DNA of 42,234 nucleotides from positions 1 through 42,234 of the forward strand of contig JAGWXJ010000002.1 of NCBI GenBank assembly GCA_018969935.1, read 5' to 3'. Positions 15,299-23,775 of this stretch are shown in pieces. Positions within the stretch are counted from its first letter, which is position 1. The number at the start of each line of letters is the position of its first letter. Origin of the DNA: Alphaproteobacteria bacterium (lineage in GTDB: Bacteria; Pseudomonadota; Alphaproteobacteria; Micavibrionales; UBA1664). Position numbers and translations under genes: made by a program. Under the pieces are notes generated by a model. That model searched no databases. It was given only the letters and a program-made list of their open reading frames with translations, and was not told the DNA's origin.

Positions 15299-16273
15299 CT
15301 AGATAACGCCAGCCTGCATACAGGCCTGAAGCCGGATGAGCCCGAACAGTTTGCCGCCATCCATCACAAGCAGGCTTGTGATGGGTTGCTTGAAGCCTTT
15401 GAGCATCATGTCTACGGCCTCGGCCGCCAGTGCATCCGGTGAAACGGATTTGGGATTGGCTGTCAGTATGTCGCCTGCCTTTTGCGTGAGCAGCGTTGGG
15501 GACATGTGGCGCTTCAAGTCACCATCCGTAATGATGCCTGCAACACCGCCCTTGCCGTCTTCCACGATGACGCAGCCGAGGTTTTTCTCGGTCATCACCA
15601 GCAGCGCCTTATCCATCGTGGTTTCGGGTTTGACGAGGGGGAGTTTGTCCATCCCGTCCATAAGGTCGGCCACTTTTTTGAGGCGCTGGCCCAGCTTGCC
15701 GCCCGGATGCAGCATCCGGAATTGTTCCGTGGTGAGGCCCTTGCGGTGCAAAAGCGCGATGGCCAGCGCATCACCAAGGGCCATGGTTGTCGTGGTGGAT
15801 GTTGTTGGTGCAAGGCCATTCGGGCAGGCCTCGGGCGCGTTCGGGATAAGCAGTACGATATCGGAATGTTGTGCGAGCGTGGAGGCAGGGCGCGAGGTGA
15901 TGGCCACCAGCGGAATGCCGAAGCGGCGCGTGTAGGCGACGATATCCGATAGTTCAGGGGCCTCGCCCGAATTGGACATGGCGATAACGGCATCCTTGTC
16001 GGTGATCATGCCGAGATCGCCATGGCTGGCCTCGCCCGGGTGGACGTATTGTGCGGGTGTGCCGGTGGAAGCCAGTGTGGCCGCTATCTTGCGGGCCACG
16101 TGGCCGCTTTTGCCCATGCCTGTGACGATAACGCGGCCTTGCGCGCGGCTTACTTTTTCGAGCGCGTCAACGGCGTGTGCGAAGCGTGCATCAAGGCTAT
16201 CGGCCAGCGCGGTCAGCCCATCACGTTCGATGAGGATGGTTTCGCGGGCGGTTGCAAGGGCGTCTTTGTTCAT
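15299..16273 (-). CDS. kdsD: D-arabinose-5-phosphate isomerase
   Basis: The enzyme interconverts ribulose-5-phosphate and arabinose-5-phosphate, the first step to Kdo for LPS. The 324-residue product has an N-terminal SIS sugar isomerase domain (about 35-170; VIVTGMGKSGHVARKIAATL, HPGEASHGDLG) and two CBS repeats (about 205-320). Its place directly upstream of lptC supports KdsD rather than another SIS-CBS protein. kdsC, often between them, is absent. It is 2 bases from rnd. Confidence 0.95.
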   Translation of the reverse strand: MNKDALATARETILIERDGLTALADSLDARFAHAVDALEKVSRAQGRVIVTGMGKSGHVARKIAATLASTGTPAQYVHPGEASHGDLGMITDKDAVIAMSNSGEAPELSDIVAYTRRFGIPLVAITSRPASTLAQHSDIVLLIPNAPEACPNGLAPTTSTTTTMALGDALAIALLHRKGLTTEQFRMLHPGGKLGQRLKKVADLMDGMDKLPLVKPETTMDKALLVMTEKNLGCVIVEDGKGGVAGIITDGDLKRHMSPTLLTQKAGDILTANPKSVSPDALAAEAVDMMLKGFKQPITSLLVMDGGKLFGLIRLQACMQAGVI

Positions 16274-16275
16274 GA

Positions 16276-16890
16276 TCAGTGCTCGAAGATATCGGGGTCT
16301 TCCCAGCCCAGAAGGTCCAGTTCGGCGCGGGCGGGGAGGAAGTCATAGCATTCCTGCGCAAGGCCGTCGCGGCCTTCGCGCACCAGAAGCGCATCCAGTT
16401 TTGCCTTCAGCTGGTGGAGGTACAGTACATCGTTTGCGGCGTAGCTTTGCTGTTCGTCGGAGAGGGTGGCCTGGCCCCAGTCGGATGTCTGTTGCTGTTT
16501 GTTGAGTTCGACGCCCAGCAGTTCCTTGCACAGGTCCTTGAGGCCGTTGCGTTCGGTGTAGGTGCGGGTCATTTTTGCGGCGATTTTGGTGCAGTAGACA
16601 GGCGCGCAGCGCACACCGAGATATTTGTACATGACCGCGATATCAAAGCGCGCGAAGTGGAAAATTTTGAGGACCTTTTTGTTTTTCAGCAGGGCCTTGA
16701 GGTTTTTGGCTTTGGAAAAACCGTCGGCTTCCAGCTTTACAAGATGGGCGTTGCCATCGCCACCCGAGAGCTGTACGAGGCACAGGCGGTCACGGTGCGG
16801 GTTGAGGCCCAATGTTTCCGTATCAATGGCCACTGTGGGGCCGAGGTCCAGATTATCGGGCAGGTCGCCATTATAGAGATAGACGGTCAT
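16276..16890 (-). CDS. rnd: ribonuclease D (short form)
   Basis: This 3'-5' exoribonuclease acts in tRNA 3'-end maturation. The DEDDy catalytic set is complete: Asp23 and Glu25 (AIDTETLG), Asp83 (FHFARFD), and Tyr150 with Asp154 (SYAANDVLYL). At 204 residues it holds only the exonuclease domain and lacks the C-terminal HRDC domains of the E. coli enzyme, as is usual in this class. The ATG at 16890 (MTVYLYNGDLP) is chosen; the longer open frame would run into the tRNA gene. Confidence 0.94.
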   Translation of the reverse strand: MTVYLYNGDLPDNLDLGPTVAIDTETLGLNPHRDRLCLVQLSGGDGNAHLVKLEADGFSKAKNLKALLKNKKVLKIFHFARFDIAVMYKYLGVRCAPVYCTKIAAKMTRTYTERNGLKDLCKELLGVELNKQQQTSDWGQATLSDEQQSYAANDVLYLHQLKAKLDALLVREGRDGLAQECYDFLPARAELDLLGWEDPDIFEH

Positions 16891-16986
16891 ATCGCTTTCC
16901 TTGTCAGTCCGAGGCGGCAGTCTAGCCGACCGATAGCCCCGCGCCAAGGCCGCGGGTGCTAAGTTGCTGATTTTACGGGGGATAGA

Positions 16987-17071
16987 TGGTGCCCAAAAGA
17001 GGACTCGAACCTCCACGTCGTTAAACACACGTACCTGAAACGTGCGCGTCTACCAATTCCGCCATTTGGGC
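16987..17071 (-). tRNA. tRNA-Leu(CAG), CCA encoded
   Basis: The minus strand folds as a class II tRNA. A 7-bp acceptor stem (GCCCAAA/TTTGGGC) is followed by the D arm with GGTAGACGC, the anticodon stem CACGT/ACGTG around TTCAGGT (anticodon CAG), a long variable arm and the T arm GGAGG-TTCGAGT-CCTCT. Discriminator A and a templated CCA follow. Reads CUG leucine codons. It precedes rnd on the same strand. Confidence 0.96.
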
Positions 17072-17089
17072 AACGAAAAAAGTCCTGTT

Positions 17090-17118
17090 TCCTTAACCCG
17101 CATTGTCAGGCTTGTCAA
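17090..17118 (-). promoter_or_regulatory. probable promoter of tRNA-Leu
   Basis: On the minus strand a perfect TTGACA (17113-17118) is followed after 17 bases by TAAGGA (17090-17095), placing a start about 10-15 bases before the tRNA 5' end. The -35 is excellent and the -10 weak, as in many alphaproteobacterial stable-RNA promoters. Confidence 0.5.
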
Positions 17119-17175
17119 ATGGCTGTTAAAATGTGCGCCGAATAAAAAGATTCTATCCCTAGATATAGGCCCAAT

Positions 17176-17991
17176 ATGAAAGTCCTAGTTATTGACCGCG
17201 ACCGCGATGCCTGCGAGCAGCTCCAGACGACACTGGAGGCCGCGAAGATTGAAGTCACGTTCGAGCCCACAAAGAACAACGCCATAGAACTGGCTAAAAA
17301 AGGCGCTTTTGACGTTATCATCATTGATCCTGCACCGGCCAATGAAATGCGCTCTTTCATTATGGGTGTGCGCCGTAGCACCAATTCCTTCCCGCCCATT
17401 CTGGTCACATCGCATACGTTTGCGGCGGCCGATGTGGCCAAGGCGGGCGGTAACGAATTCATCAAAAAGCCCATCGACAAGGACGAGCTGCTTAAAAAAA
17501 TCCAGAATGCGGCCCGCATAACCGAGGCCTCACGCCTCATGGCCGACGAGAGCGAGGATTTTCCGAGCAAGGAAGGGCTGATTGCCAAATCGGCATTCAA
17601 CCAGCTTTTCATCACGTGCCTTGACCGCGCGGACAGGCACGGCGAAAAATCATTCCTGATTTTCGTATCGGTCGATAACCTTTCGCAAATTGCCGTGCAA
17701 GACGGGCAGGAGCAGGCCGATAAAGTGGCCAACAACCTGCGCAGGACCATTAGCCGTACGCGCCGTACGTCCGATATTGCGGGGCACATCAAGAAGGCGG
17801 AATTCTGCCTTTTGCTGTTGCGTCCGGGGCGTGAGGACGAACCTTTCCTTGCCGCGAACCGTTTTGCGGAGTCGCTTAAAGAAAATATCGACCTCATTGC
17901 TACATCGCCTACCAAAGCGATTCTGAAAGTATGGCTTCTGGCCATTCCTTCCGGTGAAATCCCTGTCGAGCACGTGGTGCAGGCCCCGTGA
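17176..17991 (+). CDS. response regulator with degenerate GGDEF domain
   Basis: The 271-residue protein has an intact receiver (1-118; Asp7, phospho-acceptor Asp51 in VIIIDPAP, Thr78, Lys98) joined to a GGDEF-fold domain (about 138-262). The GGDEF motif itself reads KKAEF (206-210), losing both glycines and the aspartate needed for GTP and metal binding, so diguanylate cyclase activity is not expected. It may bind a partner or nucleotide in a phosphorylation-dependent way. The ATG has no clear Shine-Dalgarno site. It overlaps pmbA by four bases (GTGA). Confidence 0.85.
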   Translation: MKVLVIDRDRDACEQLQTTLEAAKIEVTFEPTKNNAIELAKKGAFDVIIIDPAPANEMRSFIMGVRRSTNSFPPILVTSHTFAAADVAKAGGNEFIKKPIDKDELLKKIQNAARITEASRLMADESEDFPSKEGLIAKSAFNQLFITCLDRADRHGEKSFLIFVSVDNLSQIAVQDGQEQADKVANNLRRTISRTRRTSDIAGHIKKAEFCLLLLRPGREDEPFLAANRFAESLKENIDLIATSPTKAILKVWLLAIPSGEIPVEHVVQAP

Positions 17992-19352
17992 GCGCGGGGT
18001 TACCACAGGATCCTGATTTATCCGTCCGGCAGCGGTTGCTTGATATTGCGAAAACGTGCGGGGCGGACAGAGCCGATGTCATCGTGTCACGTTCCCGCAG
18101 CCTTGATGTCAGCGTGCGCCAAGGCGCCATAGAAGATGCCAGCCGATCGGAAAATTTTGGAATCGGCCTTCGTGTTTTTTCCGGCGCATCCCATGCGTAT
18201 GGGTCTACGGCTGATTCCAGCAATGAGGGCCTCGAGCTTTTGGCGCGGCAGGTCTGCGCCATGGCAAAAGCCGTACCAGAGGATACGTACACACGCCTTG
18301 CAACCCCCAAAGAATTCGCAAAAGATTTTATTTTGCCCGACCTGTTTGATGACGCACCCTCATGGGACGTCAAAGAGCTGGGCCGTTTGGCGAGTGTGGC
18401 GGAGTCTGCCGCGATTTCGCAAAAAGGTATTACGCAATGCGATTCATCGAGTGCGGGGCAGGCCATGCACTGGATCGGGCTTTCCACCAGCGAGGGATTT
18501 TCGGGCGGGTATGCCAGTACCAGTTCCTATATTGGGCTGAGTGTCATTGCAGGCAAAGACGACGGGATGGAAACGGATTCCGCATCAGCCAGTGCCGTAT
18601 ACATGTCTGACCTTGAAGATGCCGAGGTGGTGGGTTTGCGCGCCGCTACGCGTACGCTTCAGAAACTCGGTCCGCGTACGGGTAAAAAAGGCGCGTTTCC
18701 AGTTATTTTCGAGAGGCGGGTTGCGGGCAGTCTGCTCCGCTCCTTTTCACGTAGTATTTCAGGGCCTAGGCTTGCGAAGGGTACCAGTTTTCTTAACGGC
18801 AAGGCAGGCGAGAGCGTTTTTTCGAAGGCCATCACCATTATTGATGATCCGCTGGTGCCAAGGGGGCGCAGATCCGTACCTTTTGACGGGGAAGGCATGC
18901 CCGTGCAGCGCCTTGCCATGGTATCGGGCGGTGTGCTCAACCATTGTTACCTTGATTTAAGATCGGCGGCCCGCCTTGGTTTGAAGGCGATGGGGCATGC
19001 ATCACGCGGGCTATCATCGCCGCCTTCGCCTTCTCCCTCCAACCTCTGGATCGAGGCAGGTACGGTAAGCCTTGGTGATATGATACAAAACATCAAGCAG
19101 GGCTTTCTGGTGACCGACCTCATGGGGGCCAGCATTTCGCTTTCAACGGGTGATTATAGTCGCGGGGCTTCCGGCTTCTGGATTGAAAACGGCGAGATTG
19201 CATACCCCGTTTCGGAAATGACGATTGCGGGTAACCTCAAGGGTATGTTCCTCAATATGACGCCGGCTTCCGACCTTGAATTCAGGGAAGGCATAGATGC
19301 TCCGTCACTGCTTATCGAGGGAATGACGACCGCCTCACGCGAGGCTTGGTAA
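17988..19352 (+). CDS. pmbA: TldE/PmbA family metalloprotease subunit
   Basis: The 454-residue protein matches PmbA (TldE) throughout, from RADVIVSRSRSLDVSVRQG at the N-terminus to FLVTDLMGASISLSTGDYSRGASGFWIENGEI at the C-terminus. TldD/TldE cleave unfolded peptides such as microcin precursors and CcdA; TldE lacks the HExxxH zinc motif found in TldD, and none is seen here. TldD is not in the window. Start is GTG, overlapping the preceding stop; no internal ATG gives the full N-terminus. Confidence 0.95.
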   Translation: MSAGLPQDPDLSVRQRLLDIAKTCGADRADVIVSRSRSLDVSVRQGAIEDASRSENFGIGLRVFSGASHAYGSTADSSNEGLELLARQVCAMAKAVPEDTYTRLATPKEFAKDFILPDLFDDAPSWDVKELGRLASVAESAAISQKGITQCDSSSAGQAMHWIGLSTSEGFSGGYASTSSYIGLSVIAGKDDGMETDSASASAVYMSDLEDAEVVGLRAATRTLQKLGPRTGKKGAFPVIFERRVAGSLLRSFSRSISGPRLAKGTSFLNGKAGESVFSKAITIIDDPLVPRGRRSVPFDGEGMPVQRLAMVSGGVLNHCYLDLRSAARLGLKAMGHASRGLSSPPSPSPSNLWIEAGTVSLGDMIQNIKQGFLVTDLMGASISLSTGDYSRGASGFWIENGEIAYPVSEMTIAGNLKGMFLNMTPASDLEFREGIDAPSLLIEGMTTASREAW

Positions 19353-19373
19353 TCGCATCGAATAACGCTAAAC

Positions 19374-19424
19374 TGTGGATAACTTTTCACAGTTCTTTCA
19401 GCCTTATGCCAAGATTTATCCACT
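19374..19424. promoter_or_regulatory. pair of inverted DnaA-box-like sequences at the start of the export operon
   Basis: Minus-strand TTATCCACA (19374-19382) is a perfect DnaA box; plus-strand TTATCCACT (19416-19424) is one base off and in inverted orientation. The first lies between pmbA and the lipoprotein gene, the second just inside the latter. Function is uncertain. Confidence 0.35.
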
Positions 19425-19990
19425 TATCGGCACTTTTGTCCGTATTCTGCGCGTATCTCGTCCTGACGGGATGCGGGATGGATACGACACAGGAGAGGCC
19501 TGCTCATTCCTCCATACCTTCACCGGCCGTTGTACAAGCATCGGCGGGGATGGTTGGGCCCGGCGATATCCTTGAAATCACTGTCGAGGGTGAAAGCGAA
19601 CTTACGGGTACCTACACAGTGGCGCCTGATGGCAGCGTTACGATGCCGCTTGTGCAGGCGGTATCGGTGAGTGGCGGTACAGCGCAGGATGCGGCCAATG
19701 CCATTACCAACGCGTACTCGCAAGGGTTTCTGGTGTCACCGCGTGTGCGCGTTGATATCAAGCAGGCATCATCCGTTTATGTGATGGGCGCTGTCATGCG
19801 CCCGGGCAGTTACCCGTGGCAAGACGGCCTGACAGTCATGAAGACAGGGGCGCTTGCGGGCGGTTTCAAGGAAGGGGCTGACCTTGCGACCTTCGGGCTT
19901 ATCAGGGGCGGGCAGGAAACAACTGCCGATGCCACAACCCTTGCCATGCCATCCGATGTCATCGTTATCAAGGAAAGGGGTGCGCCGTGA
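19406..19990 (+). CDS. polysaccharide export outer-membrane lipoprotein (Wza-like, short)
   Basis: The 194-residue precursor has a lipoprotein signal with lipobox LTGC (20-23), then the Poly_export motif MVGPGDILEITVEGESELTGTY and PDGSVTMPLV. An SLBB domain follows (VYVMGAVMRPGSYPWQDGLTVMKTGALAGG). Such proteins form the outer-membrane exit channel for capsule or exopolysaccharide. At about half the length of Wza it lacks the C-terminal amphipathic helix and a second SLBB. The start ATG 19406 places the lipobox correctly; an upstream open frame to 19346 overlaps pmbA. It overlaps the kinase gene by 4 bases. Confidence 0.9.
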   Translation: MPRFIHLSALLSVFCAYLVLTGCGMDTTQERPAHSSIPSPAVVQASAGMVGPGDILEITVEGESELTGTYTVAPDGSVTMPLVQAVSVSGGTAQDAANAITNAYSQGFLVSPRVRVDIKQASSVYVMGAVMRPGSYPWQDGLTVMKTGALAGGFKEGADLATFGLIRGGQETTADATTLAMPSDVIVIKERGAP

Positions 19991-22050
19991 TTGCCGAACC
20001 ACGCACCTATAACGGGGCGCCTTTGCGTAAGTGTACGCATGTATCGGGCCGCGATTTCCTTACCCTTTTGCGCTTTGTCATGCGCCATAAATGGTTGCCG
20101 TTTGCAGGGATGGCATTAGGGTTTGGTGCTGGCCTTGCCGCATTGGCCTTGATGCCGCCACTTTATAGCGCATCAACACGCGTGATGGTGGAGAGGGATG
20201 CGCTGCGCACGGAAGCGCAGATTGTGGAATCCACACCAGTGTTTGAAAAGGTTGCAGGCACGCTTGGTTTGTACCGTGACCCACGCTTTGCAAAGGAAAG
20301 CGTATTCGAAAAAATCATGCAAAGCGGTGACGAGGAAAACGCGCTGCGCGAGCGCGTGATTGGCCGGCTTGAAAAGATAGTGAGTGTACGTGCGCTGGAA
20401 GGCACGGGAATCCTTGATATTACGGTGCGTTTTTCCAACCCAGAGAGGGCTGCGCAAATTGCCAATGTCGTGCTGTCGGCCTACCGCGAGCGCAAGATGG
20501 ACGAGCGCTTCGAGCAGTCACGTGAAATCAGCGCATGGATGGGCAAGCACCTTGAAAGCGTGCGCAAGCAAGCCGATGACGCGCAAAAACGCCTGCAGGA
20601 TTACCAAATAAAATACGGGATTGCCACGGATAGCGATACAGGCGCACGCGGCCAAATCCAGATTTTACAAAGCCAGATTGAAGCAGGGGAGGTTGCGATT
20701 GCGGCCCTGAAGGCCAAGCTTGCCGGTATGCCGGAGCCACAGGCAAAAGCCGTGAGCCCAGCCCTGAAGACGGAAGAAGCGGCTATCAAAAAGCAGATCC
20801 AGATACAGGGGCAGCGTTACGGCGACAAACACCCCAAGATGATTGCTTTGAATGCGGCCCTCCAAAGCGTGCGGGCAAAACTATCCCGCAAGACAATGGA
20901 CCCGCGTAAAGCGATAAGCGCTGAGATAGCTGATACGGAAGATAAGCTTGGCAGGATGCGCACCGAGCTTGAGGCTATCAGCAAATCCGCATCCGAGGGG
21001 AGCAAGGTCCAGTATGAGCTTACCGCCCTTCAATCCGAGGCGGCTGCAAACATGCGCCTTTACGAGAACATGCTGGTCAAATACCAGAACGTTGTTGCCG
21101 ATGCCGACCTTCAGGACCAAGGGTTGAAGATTGTCAGCATGGCGACCATCCCGTCCAGCCCTGACCAGCAAAACCGCCTCAGCTTGCTGTTGGGATTGGG
21201 GATTACCGGATTTTTGATTGGTGCGCTTGTTGTGTTTATCCGCGCGTTTTTCAATACAGGTTTTACAAATGCGGCGCAGCTTGAGGGGATGACGGGCTAC
21301 CCCGTATTCGCGGCCGTACCTGATGCCGCAATGAAAGGCGTAGCCATACACCATACCGTTATAGAGAAGCCTGCGGCTATCCTTGCGGAATCGCTGCGTT
21401 CCTTACGTGTGGCTTTACGTTTGCGCAGCGATAACACCATCAGGGGGCCGCGTGTTGTATCGGTAACGTCCACCCTCCCTAATGAGGGCAAAACATCGCT
21501 TGCCGTGATGCTGGCCATGATTGCCGCCAAATCAGGCGAGCGTGTTTGCATTGTGGATTGTGATTTGCGCAGGCCCAGCCTGCACAAGGCCTTCGGTATA
21601 GGCAATGCGCGCGGCTTGCAGGACTATCTGAACGGTGATTCCAGTGTCGAGGATGTGATTTACCGTCGTGATAGCTCAGGCGTACACATGATAACGGCCA
21701 AGGCTGCGCCTACTTATTCCCTTACCCTTCTTACATCGGGCCGTATGGAATTGCTGATACAGGATCTGCGTGACCGGTATGACTTTATTGTACTGGATGC
21801 GCCATCATCACTGGCTTTTGCAGATGCGCGCGTGCTTGCGAAGATGGTTGACCAGACGATGTACGTTGTATCCTGGAACCGTACGCGCCGCGAGGGCGTG
21901 CTTACCAGCCTCAAGGCCTATGCCGATATGGGGTATGAAAACCTTGCGCTTGTGCTTAACAAAGTGGATTTGCGCGAGTACTTGCGTGAAAGTGCCTCGG
22001 CTGTTGTGTACCAATACGGGCATGAAGAAACGCCATTAGCCGCAACTTGA
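19987..22050 (+). CDS. Wzc/GumC-like chain-length determinant fused to BY-type tyrosine kinase
   Basis: The 687-residue inner-membrane protein controls polysaccharide chain length and export. It has a Wzz domain with helix 1 at about 35-60, a long periplasmic coiled coil (about 180-375) and helix 2 at about 398-421. A cytoplasmic P-loop kinase follows with Walker A NEGKTS (Gly501-Lys502-Thr503), Walker A' VDCDLRRPS and Walker B FIVLDAPSS. The C-terminal tail carries only three tyrosines (665, 675, 677), a small phosphorylation cluster. Start is GTG overlapping the lipoprotein stop. No glycosyltransferase or polymerase gene is adjacent, so the rest of the pathway lies elsewhere. Confidence 0.93.
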   Translation: MIAEPRTYNGAPLRKCTHVSGRDFLTLLRFVMRHKWLPFAGMALGFGAGLAALALMPPLYSASTRVMVERDALRTEAQIVESTPVFEKVAGTLGLYRDPRFAKESVFEKIMQSGDEENALRERVIGRLEKIVSVRALEGTGILDITVRFSNPERAAQIANVVLSAYRERKMDERFEQSREISAWMGKHLESVRKQADDAQKRLQDYQIKYGIATDSDTGARGQIQILQSQIEAGEVAIAALKAKLAGMPEPQAKAVSPALKTEEAAIKKQIQIQGQRYGDKHPKMIALNAALQSVRAKLSRKTMDPRKAISAEIADTEDKLGRMRTELEAISKSASEGSKVQYELTALQSEAAANMRLYENMLVKYQNVVADADLQDQGLKIVSMATIPSSPDQQNRLSLLLGLGITGFLIGALVVFIRAFFNTGFTNAAQLEGMTGYPVFAAVPDAAMKGVAIHHTVIEKPAAILAESLRSLRVALRLRSDNTIRGPRVVSVTSTLPNEGKTSLAVMLAMIAAKSGERVCIVDCDLRRPSLHKAFGIGNARGLQDYLNGDSSVEDVIYRRDSSGVHMITAKAAPTYSLTLLTSGRMELLIQDLRDRYDFIVLDAPSSLAFADARVLAKMVDQTMYVVSWNRTRREGVLTSLKAYADMGYENLALVLNKVDLREYLRESASAVVYQYGHEETPLAAT

Positions 22051-22078
22051 CAAATTGAGATGATTTCAGCAATATAGG
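22047..22078 (+). promoter_or_regulatory. promoter-like sequence before the small gene at 22156
   Basis: TTGACA (22047-22052) overlaps the kinase stop codon and is followed by AATATAGG; TATAGG begins 20 bases after the -35. The -35 is perfect but the spacing is long. If active, transcription would start just upstream of the terminator-like hairpin at 22105. Confidence 0.35.
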
Positions 22079-22104
22079 TATATCTTCCTACCAGAGTTGT
22101 GTCC

Positions 22105-22132
22105 GCCGTCTGCCTTGCAGGCGGCTTTTTTT
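22105..22132 (+). terminator. rho-independent terminator after the export operon
   Basis: A 9-bp stem (GCCGTCTGC / GCAGGCGGC, one G-T pair) with a 3-base loop is followed by seven T residues. It ends the wza/wzc-like transcript and stands 24 bases before the small gene at 22156, so it could also attenuate that gene. Confidence 0.85.
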
Positions 22133-22155
22133 ATTGTTTTCAGAAGGAGTTAGCT

Positions 22156-22494
22156 ATGACCACCATGCCCGTTGATAACGACAAATACCCTATCCCCGCG
22201 TTGCGCCTTAAAGTGACAGGCGGCGCCCATACCATCGCGGCTACGGCCACCACGGCGCGCAACAGCACGGCTTTCAGCAGCAACACGCGTGTTGTTTCTG
22301 TTTATGCCACGGGTGCTGTATATCTGCGTTTTGGTGATTCAACCGTAACGGCGACAAGCGCCGACCATTATTTCCCTGCCGGTGTTTATTATGATTTTGC
22401 CATCGGTGGCGGAAAGGTTGGGCAGCTTACAAACCTTGCCGTTTTGCGCGCCGATGCAAGCGACTGCACGGTTTATGTGTCGGAGAAACAGTAA
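22156..22494 (+). CDS. small hypothetical protein, beta-rich
   Basis: The 112-residue product has no signal peptide or membrane helix and is rich in Thr, Ala, Val and Gly, with alternating patterns typical of beta strands (VVSVYATGAVYLRFGDSTVTAT, HYFPAGVYYDFAIGG). A strong AGAAGGAG stands 8 bases before the ATG. The sequence style recalls small structural proteins of phages, but I cannot name a family and no other phage gene is near. It is isolated between a terminator and the convergent recR, whose stop abuts its own. Confidence 0.72.
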   Translation: MTTMPVDNDKYPIPALRLKVTGGAHTIAATATTARNSTAFSSNTRVVSVYATGAVYLRFGDSTVTATSADHYFPAGVYYDFAIGGGKVGQLTNLAVLRADASDCTVYVSEKQ

Positions 22495-23094
22495 TCAGCT
22501 TTTGACGGCGGTGCGTGAGCGCAGCGCCGTCGAGAGCGTGCCGTCGTCCAGATAATCCAGCTCGCCGCCCATGGGCATACCATGCGCCAGACGCGATATA
22601 CGTACACCCGTGGCGGCCAGCTTATCCGTGAGGTAGTGGGCGGTTGTCTGGCCATCGACCGTGGCGGCGAGGGCGAGCACCACTTCCTCCGTGCCTTCGG
22701 TTGTAATGCGTGAAAGAAGTTCGTTGATGCGCAGATCATCGGGGCGGACGCCATCGATTGCAGACAGCACGCCGCCCAACGCATGATAAACGCCATCGAA
22801 AGCGCGTGTGCGTTCAACGGCCCAGATATCCGATATGCCTTCGACCACGCAGATGATTTTGTGGTTGCGACGGGGCTCGCTGCAAATCGCGCAGGGGTCT
22901 TGGGAATCAAGGTTGCCGCAGCGTGTGCATGTTTTGACGGATGCGTAGGTTTTATCGAGCTGCAACATCAGCGGCTTCATCACGGTTTCGCGGTCCTCGA
23001 GCAAGCAGAGCGCTAAGCGGCGGGCCGAGCGCGGGCCAACGCCCGGCAGGCGTGCAAGCATACGAATGAGATCGTTGATATCGGGGCTGCTCAT
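22495..23094 (-). CDS. recR: recombination protein RecR
   Basis: The 199-residue protein works with RecF and RecO to load RecA at gaps. It shows the helix-hairpin-helix LPGVGPRSARRLA, the four-cysteine zinc site CTRCGNLDSQDPCAIC and a Toprim domain (CVVEGISDIWAVE to DGVRPDDLRI). The ATG at 23094 overlaps the preceding stop (ATGA) and is preferred over a TTG six codons upstream. dnaX and the YbaB gene, often next to recR, are absent here. Confidence 0.96.
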   Translation of the reverse strand: MSSPDINDLIRMLARLPGVGPRSARRLALCLLEDRETVMKPLMLQLDKTYASVKTCTRCGNLDSQDPCAICSEPRRNHKIICVVEGISDIWAVERTRAFDGVYHALGGVLSAIDGVRPDDLRINELLSRITTEGTEEVVLALAATVDGQTTAHYLTDKLAATGVRISRLAHGMPMGGELDYLDDGTLSTALRSRTAVKS

Positions 23095-23765
23095 GGTTTT
23101 GGTGTTGTCCAATCATCGTGGAATATGCGCGCGGGATCAGCCTCGCGGGTATGTAAAACGTTGCGCATCGCTTCAATCATCTGGCTGGGGCCGCTGAGAT
23201 ATACCGCGTGGTTTTTGAAACTGTTTTCGAAACGGGATAAAAGCTTGTCGGGTGTTTCGTCGCCGAAGGCTTCGTGGAGTGTGACCTCACCTGTGGAAAG
23301 CAAGGCTTCGAGTTCAGGCCTGCAGTATATATCGGCGGGTGTACGTGCGCCGTACAGGAGGGTTATGCCTTCATCGGTAATGCCATGGCGCATGATTTCC
23401 TGCATCATGGCGAGAAGCGGGCTAATGCCTGTACCGCCTGCCACCATGAGTACGGGGCGGCCGCGTGCGTGTTCGATATCCATGGTGCCGAAGGGGCCGT
23501 GTATTTCCACTTCCGCACCTCTTGGCAGGGCCGCGAGGTAATTGCTGAGGCCACTTCCAAAATCACGGATGTGAAGGACAATCTTGCCGCTGTTTTGCGG
23601 GCGGTTTGCGATGGAATAGGCGCGGGCATCAAAGCCGCCGCCTGAAAGCCTTACAAACTGGCCTGCCCTGTAACGCAGTGGCGTTTCAGGCTGTAAGGCA
23701 ATGACCCGGACCCCGCCTGCGCGGTCATCAATTTCGGTTATGACGGCTTTTGTTACCAGTTCCAT
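23091..23765 (-). CDS. FAD/NAD(P)H-dependent oxidoreductase, ferredoxin-reductase fold
   Basis: The 224-residue protein has an FAD-binding beta barrel with RAYSIAN (flavin-binding RxYS motif) and a nucleotide-binding domain with MVAGGTGISPLLAM. It contains no 2Fe-2S domain, so it resembles Fre-type flavin reductases or stand-alone reductase components. The exact electron acceptor cannot be told from sequence. It is translationally coupled to recR downstream and follows lolA by 10 bases. Confidence 0.87.
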   Translation of the reverse strand: MELVTKAVITEIDDRAGGVRVIALQPETPLRYRAGQFVRLSGGGFDARAYSIANRPQNSGKIVLHIRDFGSGLSNYLAALPRGAEVEIHGPFGTMDIEHARGRPVLMVAGGTGISPLLAMMQEIMRHGITDEGITLLYGARTPADIYCRPELEALLSTGEVTLHEAFGDETPDKLLSRFENSFKNHAVYLSGPSQMIEAMRNVLHTREADPARIFHDDWTTPKP

Positions 23766-23775
23766 TGGAACGATA

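Noticed and set aside
16891..17028. Upstream extension of the rnd frame by 46 codons
   Set aside because: It runs through the 3' half of tRNA-Leu; the ATG at 16890 gives the usual RNase D N-terminus.
17093..17107. CtrA-like half box TTAACCCGCATTGTC before the degenerate GGDEF gene
   Set aside because: The first half matches the hpf box but the second half is TGTC, not TTAA.
22099..22155. Upstream start for the small gene at 22156
   Set aside because: The extension is the terminator hairpin and T-run; the ATG at 22156 has a strong ribosome site.
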